Source: Micromonospora narathiwatensis (lineage in GTDB: Bacteria > Actinomycetota > Actinomycetes > Mycobacteriales > Micromonosporaceae). Taken from it: DNA of 64,000 nt. The notes beneath the pieces are model-generated. The model was given only the letters and a program-made list of their open reading frames with translations, did no database searches and was not told where the DNA came from. The position numbers and the translations under genes were made by a program. Shown here in pieces: positions 24,795 to 33,093 of this stretch (positions are counted from its first letter, which is position 1; each line of letters starts with the position of its first letter). The stretch covers positions 4,340,001 through 4,404,000 of the forward strand of contig NZ_LT594324.1 of NCBI RefSeq assembly GCF_900089605.1. Direction: 5' to 3'.

Positions 24795-26342
24795 GTGAAG
24801 GCGTCACTGCACGCCGGCAGGCTACTCGCCCGCAGGTACCGGCTCATCGACCAGATCGGGGCCGGCGGCATGTCGGTGATCTGGCGGGCCCGGGACGAGG
24901 TGCTGGACCGGATCGTGGCGCTGAAGGTGCTCGCTCCCTCGCTCGCCGCCGACGCCCGGTTCCGCGACATGGTGCGCGAAGAGGCCCGGTCCGCCGCCCA
25001 GCTGGTGCACCCGCACGTCACCGCCGTGCACGACTACGGGGAGACGGTGGCGCCGGACGGCGGCATCACCTCGTTCGTGGTGATGGAACTGCTCGCCGGC
25101 GAGGAGCTGGAGCACCGGCTGACGGCCGGTCCGCTGCCCTGGCCGGAGGCGGTGGAGATCGGCGCCCAGGTGGCCGAGGCGCTGGCCGCGGCGCACCGGC
25201 TGGGCATCGTGCACCGCGACATCACCCCGGCGAACGTGATGATGACCCAGGTCGGCGCCAAGGTGCTCGACTTCGGCATCGCCACCCGCGTCGGCGCGCC
25301 CGACGAGGACGAGGACGGCGGCACGTTCGGCACCCCGGCGTACGTGGCGCCGGAGCGGCTGGACGGGGCACCGGCCCAGCCCGCCACCGACGTCTACTCG
25401 CTGGGCGTGCTGCTCTTCGAGACGCTGACCGGCCAGCCGCCGTACGCCGCGGACACCTGGGAGCAGCTCAGCGCGGCGCTCGACGAGGCCGGCCCACCGA
25501 CGCTGGACGGCGTACCCGGGCTGCCGCCGGCGGTCGCGGACGTCTGCCTGCGCTGCCTGGCCCGCGACCCGCGGCGGCGGCCCACCGCGCACCAGCTCGC
25601 CACCGTGCTGCGCGACCAGCTCCTGCCCGCCGACCCGCAGGCCGCCACCATGCTCGCCCCGACGGTGACCCTGCCGGCGTTGCCCGCCCCGGCGGCACCC
25701 GGGCCGGACCTCCGGCACCCCGCCGTCGGGCCCCACCCGGTCGCCGCCGCCCCACCTCGACCGGCGACGGACGACGAACCGGCCCGGCCCGCGCCGGACG
25801 GCGACGCCTCCGCCGGGGCGGGACGACGCCGGTCCGGCGGGCGGCGGCCTCGGTCCCTGCTCGTGGTGGTGGGCGTGGTGGTGGTCGGTGGCGGCGCGCT
25901 GCTGACCCCCACCCTGCTCCCGGACGAGCAGCCGTCGCCCGGCGGGCTGCCGACCTCCGGGCCCGTGGTGGCCCCCTCCGCGACGCCGTCGAGCCCCGCC
26001 CCGACCTCGACGAGGCCATCGCCCCGCCCGACCCGACCGGCCCCGACGACCAGCGGCGCCACGTCGCTGCCGCCGGCCGGCGGGCTGATCGAGGCGGCCA
26101 ACCGGATGGACGGGCTGATCGAGGCGGGGCTGGCGGCCGGCGAGATCCGCGACGACGTCGGCGTCGACCTGCGCAACCTGCTGCGCAACGCCGTCGCCGC
26201 GACCGGCGAGGGCGCGCTGACCACCGCCGTGGACCGGCTCCGCGCCAAGATCGGCGAGCGGCAGCGCGAGGGCAGCATCAGCCCGGCGTACGCCCAGCGG
26301 CTCGACGCCGCCGCCGCCCAGCTCGCCGCGACCCAGGCTTGA
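24795..26342 (+). CDS. Membrane-anchored serine/threonine protein kinase with an extracellular helical domain
   Basis: A 515-residue Hanks-type kinase. Residues about 15-275 form the kinase domain: glycine loop IGAGGMSVIWRA, catalytic Lys in VALKVL, catalytic loop HRDITPANVM (about 140), DFGIATR and VAPERL. The catalytic-loop Lys normal for Ser/Thr kinases (HRDxKxxN) is replaced by Thr, so activity should be checked. A Pro-rich linker leads to one TM helix (about 355-373), then a Ser/Thr/Pro stalk. An extracellular helical domain of about 85 residues starting GGLIEAANRMDGL resembles FIMAH-type modules. No PASTA repeats are present. The GTG is chosen by its position just before the kinase domain. 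It is convergent with the GT4 gene, four bases apart. Confidence 0.9.
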   Translation: MKASLHAGRLLARRYRLIDQIGAGGMSVIWRARDEVLDRIVALKVLAPSLAADARFRDMVREEARSAAQLVHPHVTAVHDYGETVAPDGGITSFVVMELLAGEELEHRLTAGPLPWPEAVEIGAQVAEALAAAHRLGIVHRDITPANVMMTQVGAKVLDFGIATRVGAPDEDEDGGTFGTPAYVAPERLDGAPAQPATDVYSLGVLLFETLTGQPPYAADTWEQLSAALDEAGPPTLDGVPGLPPAVADVCLRCLARDPRRRPTAHQLATVLRDQLLPADPQAATMLAPTVTLPALPAPAAPGPDLRHPAVGPHPVAAAPPRPATDDEPARPAPDGDASAGAGRRRSGGRRPRSLLVVVGVVVVGGGALLTPTLLPDEQPSPGGLPTSGPVVAPSATPSSPAPTSTRPSPRPTRPAPTTSGATSLPPAGGLIEAANRMDGLIEAGLAAGEIRDDVGVDLRNLLRNAVAATGEGALTTAVDRLRAKIGERQREGSISPAYAQRLDAAAAQLAATQA

Positions 26343-26346
26343 CCGG

Positions 26347-27465
26347 TCAGCGGGCGGTGACCGGCACGGGCGCCCGCTGACCGGGTCGCGCCGCGCGGGT
26401 GGCGAGGAAGCCGCGGTAGACCGACTCGTAGCCGCCGGCCATCCGCTCCACGGAGAAGTTCTCGGCGACGTGCGCCACGCAGTCCGCCGGGTCCAGGCGG
26501 GACGACTCGATCAGCGCCGCCGGCAGCTCGTCGGGGTCGTCGCAGACCAGCCCGGTCAGCCCGGGTCGGACCAGCTCCGGTACGGCACCCCGGCGCAGCG
26601 CCACCACCGGCGTACCGGTCGCCATCGCCTCCACCATCACCATGCCGAACGGCTCCTCCCACTGGATCGGCATGATCAGGCAGCGGGCGTCGACCAGCAG
26701 CCGCAGGGTCGCCTCCCGGCCGGCGTTCAGCACCAGGGCCACGTCGTCGTCCAGCAGCGGCTCGACCACCTGCTCGAAGTAGCGCCGCTCGGCCGGCTCG
26801 TTGCACTTGCCGGCCAGGGTGAGCGGCAGACCTGCCCTCCGGCAGGCACGGATCGCCACGTCGGGCCCCTTGTCCGGGCTGAACCGGGCGAGCCAGAGCA
26901 CCGGGCCGCGCCCCGGCGCCCGCTTGCGCGGGAAGTCCCGCAGCGGCATCGCGTTGTGCACCGTCCCCACCCAGGGCAGCCCCGGGTTGCCCCGGCGCTG
27001 GGCGTGGGATATCGCCACCAGCCCCACTCCGCAGTCGGTGTCGCTGAGTACCGTGCCGTACTCCCCCACCGGGTTTCCGTGCACGGTGGCCACCGTGGGC
27101 ACCGCCCGGCGGCCGGCGACCAGTGGGCCGATGGTGGTGTGGTCGTGGATCACGTCGAAGTCGGCGGGGGCGATCAGATGGTTGATCCGGGCCAGGTGGG
27201 CCAGCTCGGGCAGAGACTCGCCGAGCCGGGCGTACTGGAGTTCCGGAGTGGTGGAGACGAAGTCCGCAGCCGTGCCGTGTTCCCGACCGGTGCCGAAGAC
27301 CGTCACCCGGTTGCCCCGCTCGATCAGGGCGTCCACCAGCCCGGCCACCACCTGCTCCAGCCCGCCGTAGCCGGGCGGCGGCACCGACAGCCACGGCGGC
27401 ACCACCATTGCGATCCGCAACGGCCGATCCCGCGAGCGGTCCGACGGCTGGTGGTTCACGGCCAC
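26347..27465 (-). CDS. Glycosyltransferase family 4 protein
   Basis: A 372-residue GT-B retaining glycosyltransferase. The N-terminal domain has PPPGYGGLEQVVAGLVDAL, the glycine-rich acceptor-side loop typical of GT4. The C-terminal domain has FSPDKGPDVAI and the nucleotide-sugar-binding EPFGMVMVEAMATGTPVV, with the conserved E-x7-E. HDHTTIGP and TVHGNP are also conserved. There is no signal or TM segment, so it is cytosolic or peripheral. The sugar and acceptor cannot be told. It stands alone, 70 bp downstream of the BON gene on the same strand. Confidence 0.9.
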   Translation of the reverse strand: MAVNHQPSDRSRDRPLRIAMVVPPWLSVPPPGYGGLEQVVAGLVDALIERGNRVTVFGTGREHGTAADFVSTTPELQYARLGESLPELAHLARINHLIAPADFDVIHDHTTIGPLVAGRRAVPTVATVHGNPVGEYGTVLSDTDCGVGLVAISHAQRRGNPGLPWVGTVHNAMPLRDFPRKRAPGRGPVLWLARFSPDKGPDVAIRACRRAGLPLTLAGKCNEPAERRYFEQVVEPLLDDDVALVLNAGREATLRLLVDARCLIMPIQWEEPFGMVMVEAMATGTPVVALRRGAVPELVRPGLTGLVCDDPDELPAALIESSRLDPADCVAHVAENFSVERMAGGYESVYRGFLATRAARPGQRAPVPVTAR

Positions 27466-27534
27466 GAGTCCTCCCCGATGGTCCCGGCGTGCGTGATCGG
27501 CGGCGCTTTCCCGGCCCGGCCGAGGGCAAACGGG

Positions 27535-28203
27535 TCAGCCGGCCACCACGATCCGGTCCTTCACCTCGCGTATTCCCGGGGTGGCCCAGGCCGCCCGTTC
27601 CGCTTCCTCCCGCTGCCACCACGAGCGGACCACCCCGTCGAGCACCACGGTGTCCCCGCTGAGCCGCACCTCGATCCGTTCCGTGCCGGTCCGCCGCAGC
27701 AGGACCCGTTGCAGGTCACGGCGGGTCTGCTCGTCACTCGACGGGGCGGGTGGCCGGACCTCGACCAGGTTGGTGACCCCGCGTACGCCGCGCAGCCGGC
27801 GCAGCTCCCGCTCGGCGGTACGCCGCTGGAACCCGTACTCCACCTCGCCGCGAAGCATGATCCAGCCGTCGGCGACGGTCACGTCCAACCGCTCGGCGGG
27901 AACGAAGCTGTCCCACTCCAGCGCCCGGCTGGCCGCGATCGCGATGTCGGCGTCGGTACGCTCCTCGACCGCGGGCAGGCGTACCTCGATGTCGCTGGCG
28001 ACGGCGCGGGCCCCGCGTACCCGGTGCGCGCAGCGCTCGGCGGCCCAGCGCCGGGCGTAGCTGTCCACCTGGCCGGTCAGCGTCACCACGCCGTCGACCA
28101 CGGTCACCCCGATGTCGGTCGGCCGGGTCTGCGCGTCCCAGTCCAGCTCGGCGAGCACGTCTCGCTGGATCTCCTGATCGGTACGGACGGTGGCGGTGGT
28201 CAT
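27535..28203 (-). CDS. Protein with three BON domains
   Basis: A 222-residue protein made of three BON (bacterial OsmY and nodulation) repeats, at about residues 8-75, 85-150 and 155-222. Each has the pattern of a hydrophobic strand, V-x-G-x-V-T-L-x-G-x-V, and a helix: VTVVDGVVTLTGQVDSY, VTVADGWIMLRGEVEYG and VRLSGDTVVLDGVVRSW. There is no signal peptide, unlike E. coli OsmY, so it appears cytoplasmic. Such proteins are stress-associated and may bind membranes or other surfaces. GGGAGGGG precedes the ATG. The gene follows the protease terminator. Confidence 0.88.
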   Translation of the reverse strand: MTTATVRTDQEIQRDVLAELDWDAQTRPTDIGVTVVDGVVTLTGQVDSYARRWAAERCAHRVRGARAVASDIEVRLPAVEERTDADIAIAASRALEWDSFVPAERLDVTVADGWIMLRGEVEYGFQRRTAERELRRLRGVRGVTNLVEVRPPAPSSDEQTRRDLQRVLLRRTGTERIEVRLSGDTVVLDGVVRSWWQREEAERAAWATPGIREVKDRIVVAG

Positions 28204-28311
28204 GGCGTCCCCTCCCGTGCGGGTCCCGGTCAGTCGAGGGTGCCGCCGGACGGGGTGAGCCGGGCTCACCCGGACCGGGTGGGAGACGGGACCGGGTGGA
28301 GACAAAGAAGC

Positions 28312-28358
28312 GGCGGCGGGTGACGGAGCCAACCCCCTTGACTCCGTCACCCGCCGCC
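28312..28358. terminator. Terminator downstream of the HtrA-type protease
   Basis: GGCGGCGGGTGACGGAG and its exact complement form a perfect 17-bp stem with a 13-base loop. On the minus strand it is followed by the T-rich GCTTCTTTGTC, so it works as an intrinsic terminator for the protease transcript, between the protease and BON genes. Confidence 0.85.
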
Positions 28359-28379
28359 AGTGGAGGAGGCAGGTCTGTG

Positions 28380-28439
28380 TCCCTCAGGACGTCTCGATAT
28401 CCCTCAGGACGTCTCGTCCGTATCCATTAGGACGTCTCG
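28380..28439. repeat. Three tandem copies of the protease gene's 3' end
   Basis: TCCCTCAGGACGTCTCG occurs at 28380-28396 and 28400-28416. A third copy with two differences (TCCATTAGGACGTCTCG, 28423-28439) contains the protease stop codon. Spacing is 20 and 23 bp. Each copy holds a GACGTC palindrome. The array looks like tandem duplication of the sequence around the stop codon. Confidence 0.7.
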
Positions 28440-30079
28440 GCGAGCGTCACGGTTGCCGTCTGGTCCGATCCGTTTCGCTTGAACTGCACCTCGACCCGGT
28501 CGCCGACCTTGCCCGACTGGACGGCGCCCACCAGGTCGTTCGAATCCTTTATCACCTTGTCGCCGAACCGGGTGATCACGTCGCCCCGCTGCAGCCCGGC
28601 CTTCTCGGCGGCGCTGCCGGGGGTGACCGCGGCGACCAGCGCGCCGCCGTCCTCGGCGCCGTTCACGCTGACCCCGAGCGACGGGTGGCTGACCTTCTCA
28701 CCGCGCTGGAGCTTCTCGGCGACGTCCTTGGCCTTGTTGCTCGGGATGGCGAAGCCGACGCCGATGTTGCCGTTGCTGCCCTGCCCGGCGGTGGCGATGG
28801 CGGTGTTGATGCCGATCACCTCGCCCCGCGTGTTGACCAGCGCGCCGCCGGAGTTGCCCGGGTTGATCGGGGCGTCGGTCTGGAGCAGCCCGGAGATCGA
28901 GCTGGCACCCTGCCGCGGGTCCATCTGCTGGCCGCTGTCGCCGGCCTGGATGGTGCGGTCGCGGGCGCTGAGGATGCCGGCCGTGACCGAGCCCTGGAGG
29001 CCGAGCGGGCTGCCCAGGGCGAGCACCTGGTCGCCGACCTGCATCGCGTCGCTGTCGCCGAACTTGGCCGCCTTCAGGCCGCTGACCCCGCTGGCCTTGA
29101 CCACCGCGAGGTCGGTCTTCGGATCGGTGCCGACGATCTTCGCCTGCGCGTTCTTGCCGTCGGCGAAGACGACCTTCACCGTGTCACCACTGGCGGAGGC
29201 GACCACGTGGTTGTTGGTCAGCACGTACCCGTCGGCGCTGAGGATCACCCCGGAGCCCTCACCGCTGTCCGTCATGATCGAGACCACGCTGTCCTGGACG
29301 GAGGCGGCGATCTTCGGCAGGTCAGCGCTGTTGATCACGGGCGCCGCCGAGTAGTTGCGGGTGATGGTGGTGCCCGAGTTGCCGTTCAGGGCGAGCGCGA
29401 GCGCGCCGCCGGCCACCCCGGAGCCGAGCATCAACGCCAGGGCCAGCGCCCCCACGCCGACGAACTTCCCCGCTCGGCTCGGCCTCGGCGCGGGCTGCGG
29501 CGAGCCCCACGGCGGGACCGGCTGACCCGGCTGGTGCGGCTGCGCGCCCGGATACGGCTGGTGCGGCTGGTACGGCGGGACCGGCCCGCCGGCCGCCGTC
29601 GGGTAGCCGGCACCGTGGTGCGTGGCAGTGCCCTGGTGCGTGGCGGCGCCCTGGTGCGTGGCGGGGGCCCAACCGGTCGGCTGCTGCTGCCCGTACCAGG
29701 TGCCAGGCTGCTGCGGCTGTCCGGAGACGGGCTGCTGCGGCTGTCCGGGGACCGGGTACGGCGGCGCGGACGGGGTCGCCGTCGGCCGGGCGTACGGGCT
29801 GGCGGGCTGTGCCGCATCGGTGCGGCCGAACTCGGCGGTGGCCGGCGCGTCCGTGCGGCCGAACTCGGCGGTGGCCGGCGCGTCCGTGCGGCCGAACTCG
29901 GCGGTGGCCGGCGCTTCGGTGGTCCCGGCCGGGGAGTCGGCCGGAACCGGCGTGGCGGCCGGGGCGGGGGTGGAGGCCGAGGGCACGCTCCCGGTGCGGG
30001 GCAGCTCGGCGGTGGGATGCGACGGCTCGGCGTCGGCGAGAGCCGGCGACCGCTGCGGGTCGGTCTCGTGGTCGGTCAT
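28427..30079 (-). CDS. Membrane-anchored S1C serine protease with PDZ domain (HtrA/DegP-like)
   Basis: A 550-residue quality-control protease. Residues 1-200 are a cytoplasmic disordered tail rich in Pro, Gln, Ala and Thr, including three repeats of ATAEFGRTDAP. One TM helix lies at about 210-232. The trypsin-like domain has His in LTNNHVV, Asp in TDLAVVKAS and Ser in PGNSGGALV, a complete triad. A C-terminal PDZ domain (about 460-550; GALVAAVTPGSAAEKAGLQRGD) follows. Orientation would place the protease outside, acting on misfolded or envelope proteins. It lies 62 bp upstream-adjacent to a two-component system on the same strand, a context seen for MprAB/PepD-type envelope-stress pairs. Confidence 0.93.
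   Translation of the reverse strand: MTDHETDPQRSPALADAEPSHPTAELPRTGSVPSASTPAPAATPVPADSPAGTTEAPATAEFGRTDAPATAEFGRTDAPATAEFGRTDAAQPASPYARPTATPSAPPYPVPGQPQQPVSGQPQQPGTWYGQQQPTGWAPATHQGAATHQGTATHHGAGYPTAAGGPVPPYQPHQPYPGAQPHQPGQPVPPWGSPQPAPRPSRAGKFVGVGALALALMLGSGVAGGALALALNGNSGTTITRNYSAAPVINSADLPKIAASVQDSVVSIMTDSGEGSGVILSADGYVLTNNHVVASASGDTVKVVFADGKNAQAKIVGTDPKTDLAVVKASGVSGLKAAKFGDSDAMQVGDQVLALGSPLGLQGSVTAGILSARDRTIQAGDSGQQMDPRQGASSISGLLQTDAPINPGNSGGALVNTRGEVIGINTAIATAGQGSNGNIGVGFAIPSNKAKDVAEKLQRGEKVSHPSLGVSVNGAEDGGALVAAVTPGSAAEKAGLQRGDVITRFGDKVIKDSNDLVGAVQSGKVGDRVEVQFKRNGSDQTATVTLAETS
29820..29913. repeat. 33-bp tandem repeat inside the protease gene
   Basis: Nearly three exact 33-bp units encode the ATAEFGRTDAP repeat in the disordered N-terminal tail. 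DNA identity is essentially perfect over the first 28 bases of the third unit, indicating recent expansion or ongoing homogenisation; copy number may vary between strains. Confidence 0.85.
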
Positions 30080-30141
30080 GTGTCCACCTTCTCCACTGGC
30101 ACTGCAATCAGCCTGGAATGCGCCTGAATGTTTTCTGAAAG

Positions 30142-31692
30142 TCAGTCGCCCGGCTCCGGCGACTGGGGCAGCAGTGGCAGTCTGACCCGGAACGTGGCCC
30201 CACCGCCCGGCGTTTCGGCCACCTCGACCGTGCCGTGGTGCGCCGCCACCAGCGCGGCCACGATGGCCAACCCCAGCCCCGTGCTGATCGGCCCGCCGGC
30301 CCGGCGGGTCCGCGCGGCGTCCACCCGGTAGAACCGCTCGAAGACCCGCTCGGCCTGTTCCGGGGTGAGGCCCGGGCCGGTGTCCGCCACCTCGACCACG
30401 GCCAGGTTGCCGGGCTCGACCCGCAGCCGCAGGGTCACCGAGGCGTCCGGTGGGGTGTGGGTGAGCGCGTTGGTCATCAGGTTGCCGATCACCTGCCGCA
30501 GCCGGGCGTCGTCGCCGAGCACCACCAGCGGCCCGGCGCCGGGCTCGATGTCCAGCTCGATCCGGCGCTCCGGGTCGACCGCCCGGGCCGCCTGCACCGC
30601 GTCGGAGGCGAGTACCGGCAGCTCCACCGGGGCCAGCGTGATCGGCCGTTCCCGGTCCATCCGGGCGAGCAGCAACAGGTCCTCCACCAGCAGCCCCATC
30701 CGGGCCGCCTCGTCCTCGATCCGGCGCAGCAGCCCGGCGGTCTCCTCGGGCTGCCGGGCCGCGCCCTGCCGGTACAGTTCGGCGAAGCCCCGGATTGTGG
30801 TCAGCGGGGTGCGCAACTCGTGCGAGGCGTCCGCGATGAACTGCCGCATCCGCTCCTCGGAGCGGCGGGCCCGCGCCTCGGACGCCAGCGCCGACGCGGC
30901 CGCGTCCCGGGCGCTGACCTCCGCGCTGCGGGCCGCCGCCTCGGACGCCGCCCGCGCGGTGAAGGCCGCCTCGATCTGGGCGAGCATCGCGTTCAGCGCC
31001 CGGGAGAGCCGCCCCAGCTCGGAGGTCGGGCAGGCCCGGCCCTCCTCCGGGTCGGGCACCCGCCGGCTCAGGTCGCCGCCAGCGATGGCCGCTGCGGTCC
31101 GCTCGATCTCGACCAGCGGCTTGAGACTGGTACGCACGATCCCCGCCCCCACCGACGCCACGATGATCAGCACCGCCCCACCCACCAACAGGTCGATCCA
31201 GACGAGCTGCTTGACCGCCTGGTCCACGCCGGTAATGTGCTGGCCGACCGCAATGAAGCTGTCGCTGTCAACCTGCTTGATCACCACCCGCCAGCGCAGG
31301 TGTTTGTCGGCCGCGTCGGTGGTGAAGGCGCCCTGACCGGCGTGCTGCTGATACCAGGGAAACTGCTTGAGCGAGCCGGGCAGGTCGTCCCAGGCGAGCC
31401 TCTTGTCCCAGACGACGTTGACCCTGCCGCTGGTCCCGCTGGCGTAGGCCACCATGTAGTCGCTGGGCAGGATATTGTTCTGGGCCGTTTCATCGGCCGG
31501 CTTCTCGACCCGGTTCAGGTACGCGTTCAGGTCGTCGTCGACCCGGTTCACCAGATAGCTGTGCAGGAAGTAGGCAGTGAGCGAGCTGATCACGATCAGC
31601 GCCGCCGCCACCAGCGCCAGGACGGCGGCGACCAGCTTCACCCGTAGCGGGACGCTGCGCAGCCAGCCCTTCGCGTCGTGGACGGCGCTCAC
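30142..31692 (-). CDS. HAMP-containing sensor histidine kinase
   Basis: A 516-residue two-component sensor. It has TM1 at about residues 19-42, an extracellular sensor of about 120 residues, TM2 at about 165-188 and a HAMP domain with a long Ala/Arg-rich coiled coil (about 230-280). The HisKA domain has the phospho-His in DASHELRTPLTT. HATPase motifs are N-box NLMTNALTHTPP, G1 DTGPGLTPEQ and G2 STGLGLAIV. Its GTG overlaps the stop of the response regulator (GTGA), so they are co-translated. It is followed by the HtrA-type protease, a likely output of envelope-stress sensing. It resembles TcrY/TrcS/MprB-type kinases without a firm orthology. Confidence 0.93.
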   Translation of the reverse strand: MSAVHDAKGWLRSVPLRVKLVAAVLALVAAALIVISSLTAYFLHSYLVNRVDDDLNAYLNRVEKPADETAQNNILPSDYMVAYASGTSGRVNVVWDKRLAWDDLPGSLKQFPWYQQHAGQGAFTTDAADKHLRWRVVIKQVDSDSFIAVGQHITGVDQAVKQLVWIDLLVGGAVLIIVASVGAGIVRTSLKPLVEIERTAAAIAGGDLSRRVPDPEEGRACPTSELGRLSRALNAMLAQIEAAFTARAASEAAARSAEVSARDAAASALASEARARRSEERMRQFIADASHELRTPLTTIRGFAELYRQGAARQPEETAGLLRRIEDEAARMGLLVEDLLLLARMDRERPITLAPVELPVLASDAVQAARAVDPERRIELDIEPGAGPLVVLGDDARLRQVIGNLMTNALTHTPPDASVTLRLRVEPGNLAVVEVADTGPGLTPEQAERVFERFYRVDAARTRRAGGPISTGLGLAIVAALVAAHHGTVEVAETPGGGATFRVRLPLLPQSPEPGD

Positions 31693-32402
31693 GCCGCCGG
31701 CTTACGGAGCACGTAGCCGACCCCGCGCAGAGTGTGGATCAGTCGGGGCTGGGTGTTGTCGACCTTGCGCCGGAGGTAGGAGATGTAGGACTCGACGATG
31801 TTGTCGTCCCCACGGAAGTCGTAGTTCCAGACGTGGTCGAGGATCTGCGCCTTGGAGAGCACCCGGTTGGCGTTGAGCATCAGGTAGCGCAGCAGCTTGA
31901 ACTCGGTCGGCGAGAGCTGCACCCGCTGGCCGGCCCGGTGCACCTCGTGGGTCTCCTCGTCCAGTTCCAGGTCGGCGAAGGTGAGCCGGGAGGGCGCGTG
32001 CTCGCCGGTGGCGGTACGCCGCAGCACCGCCCGGATCCGGGCGGTCAGCTCCTCCAGGCTGAACGGCTTGGTGACGTAGTCGTCTCCGCCCAGGGTGAGC
32101 CCGCGGATCTTGTCGTCGGTGGCGTCGCGGGCGGTCAGGAAGACCACCGGGGTACGCGTACCCCCCTCGCGGAGCATCCGGATGACCTCGAAGCCGTCCA
32201 GGTCGGGCAGCATCACGTCGAGCACCACCAGATCGGGCCGGTGGTCCTTGGCGGCGGTCAGCGCGGCACTGCCGCTGGTCGCGGTGGCGACGTCGAAGCC
32301 GGCGAAGCGCAGGCTCGCGGAGAGCAGCTCGAGGATGTTCGGGTCGTCCTCGACGACGAGCAGTCGAGCCTCGGTCTGGGTAGCCACCATGTCACCCATC
32401 AT
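31689..32402 (-). CDS. OmpR/PhoB-family response regulator
   Basis: About 233-237 residues. The receiver domain has acidic pair EDDPN, phospho-acceptor Asp in VVLDVMLPDLDG, Thr in FLTARD and Lys in VTKPFSLEE. The C-terminal winged helix has LSPTEFKLLRYLMLNANRVL and the recognition region YISYLRRKVD, ending RGVGYVLRKPA. Three in-frame ATGs (two adjacent, one four codons in) could initiate. It is the first gene of a coupled pair with the histidine kinase. It probably regulates its own operon and perhaps the protease gene downstream. Confidence 0.94.
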   Translation of the reverse strand: MMGDMVATQTEARLLVVEDDPNILELLSASLRFAGFDVATATSGSAALTAAKDHRPDLVVLDVMLPDLDGFEVIRMLREGGTRTPVVFLTARDATDDKIRGLTLGGDDYVTKPFSLEELTARIRAVLRRTATGEHAPSRLTFADLELDEETHEVHRAGQRVQLSPTEFKLLRYLMLNANRVLSKAQILDHVWNYDFRGDDNIVESYISYLRRKVDNTQPRLIHTLRGVGYVLRKPAA

Positions 32403-32475
32403 CCGTGCCCCGGCTGCGGTCCTGCTGGGTGGATGCTGGAAACAACCTGTGAGCGGGCCGTGCCGGGGCAGCGGA

Positions 32476-33093
32476 TCAGCGGAGCAGCCGGCGCAGCCCG
32501 TCCAACGCGCCGTCGAGCAGCCGGATCGCCGTCCGGAGCTGGGTGTCGGTGAGCCGGCCGGCGCGGACCAGCGCGCTCACCTCGACGGTGAACGCGGCGA
32601 GCCGCTGGTCGAACTCGGTGAGCACCGGTGACTCGGCGCGCGCCGCCGGACCACCGTTGGCGGTGGGCCGGGTCGGCGGTGGCTCCCAGTGCCCCCGCCG
32701 GGTCTGTCGGGCCGCCTCGCGCAGCTCCCGCTTGAGGTCGCGCACCGAGCCGCGTACCTCGCTGCGGATCTCGCCGGCCAGGGCGGACAGGTCCTCGACC
32801 GAGGCGCTGATGTCCGATTCCAGCGTGGCCAGCTCGTCGGCGCGCTGCCGCAACTCCGCGCGGCCCGCCTCGGTGATCTCGTACACCTTGCGGCCGCCCG
32901 CGGCGGTGTGGGTGACCAGCCCTTCGACCTCCAGGCGTTGCAGCCGGGGGTAGATGGTGCCGGCGCTCGGCGCGTACAGGCCGAGGAAGCGGTCCTCCAG
33001 CAGCCGGATCAGCTCGTAGCCGTGCTTCGGGCCGTCGTCGAGGAGCTTGAGCAGATAGAGCCGGAGCCGCCCGTGACTGAACACGGCGGTCAC
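32476..33093 (-). CDS. PadR-family transcriptional regulator
   Basis: A 205-residue PadR protein. The N-terminal winged helix is clear: LRLYLLKLLDDGPKHGYELI, FLGLYAPSAGTIYPRLQRLE and GRKVYEITEAGRAEL. The C-terminal half is a long helical dimerisation region (about 85-205) with a Pro-rich break. The GTG start overlaps the end of the DUF4097 gene (GTGA), so the regulator is the second gene of its own operon. TCGCGA-containing palindromes upstream of that operon are the probable autoregulatory site. Confidence 0.92.
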   Translation of the reverse strand: MTAVFSHGRLRLYLLKLLDDGPKHGYELIRLLEDRFLGLYAPSAGTIYPRLQRLEVEGLVTHTAAGGRKVYEITEAGRAELRQRADELATLESDISASVEDLSALAGEIRSEVRGSVRDLKRELREAARQTRRGHWEPPPTRPTANGGPAARAESPVLTEFDQRLAAFTVEVSALVRAGRLTDTQLRTAIRLLDGALDGLRRLLR

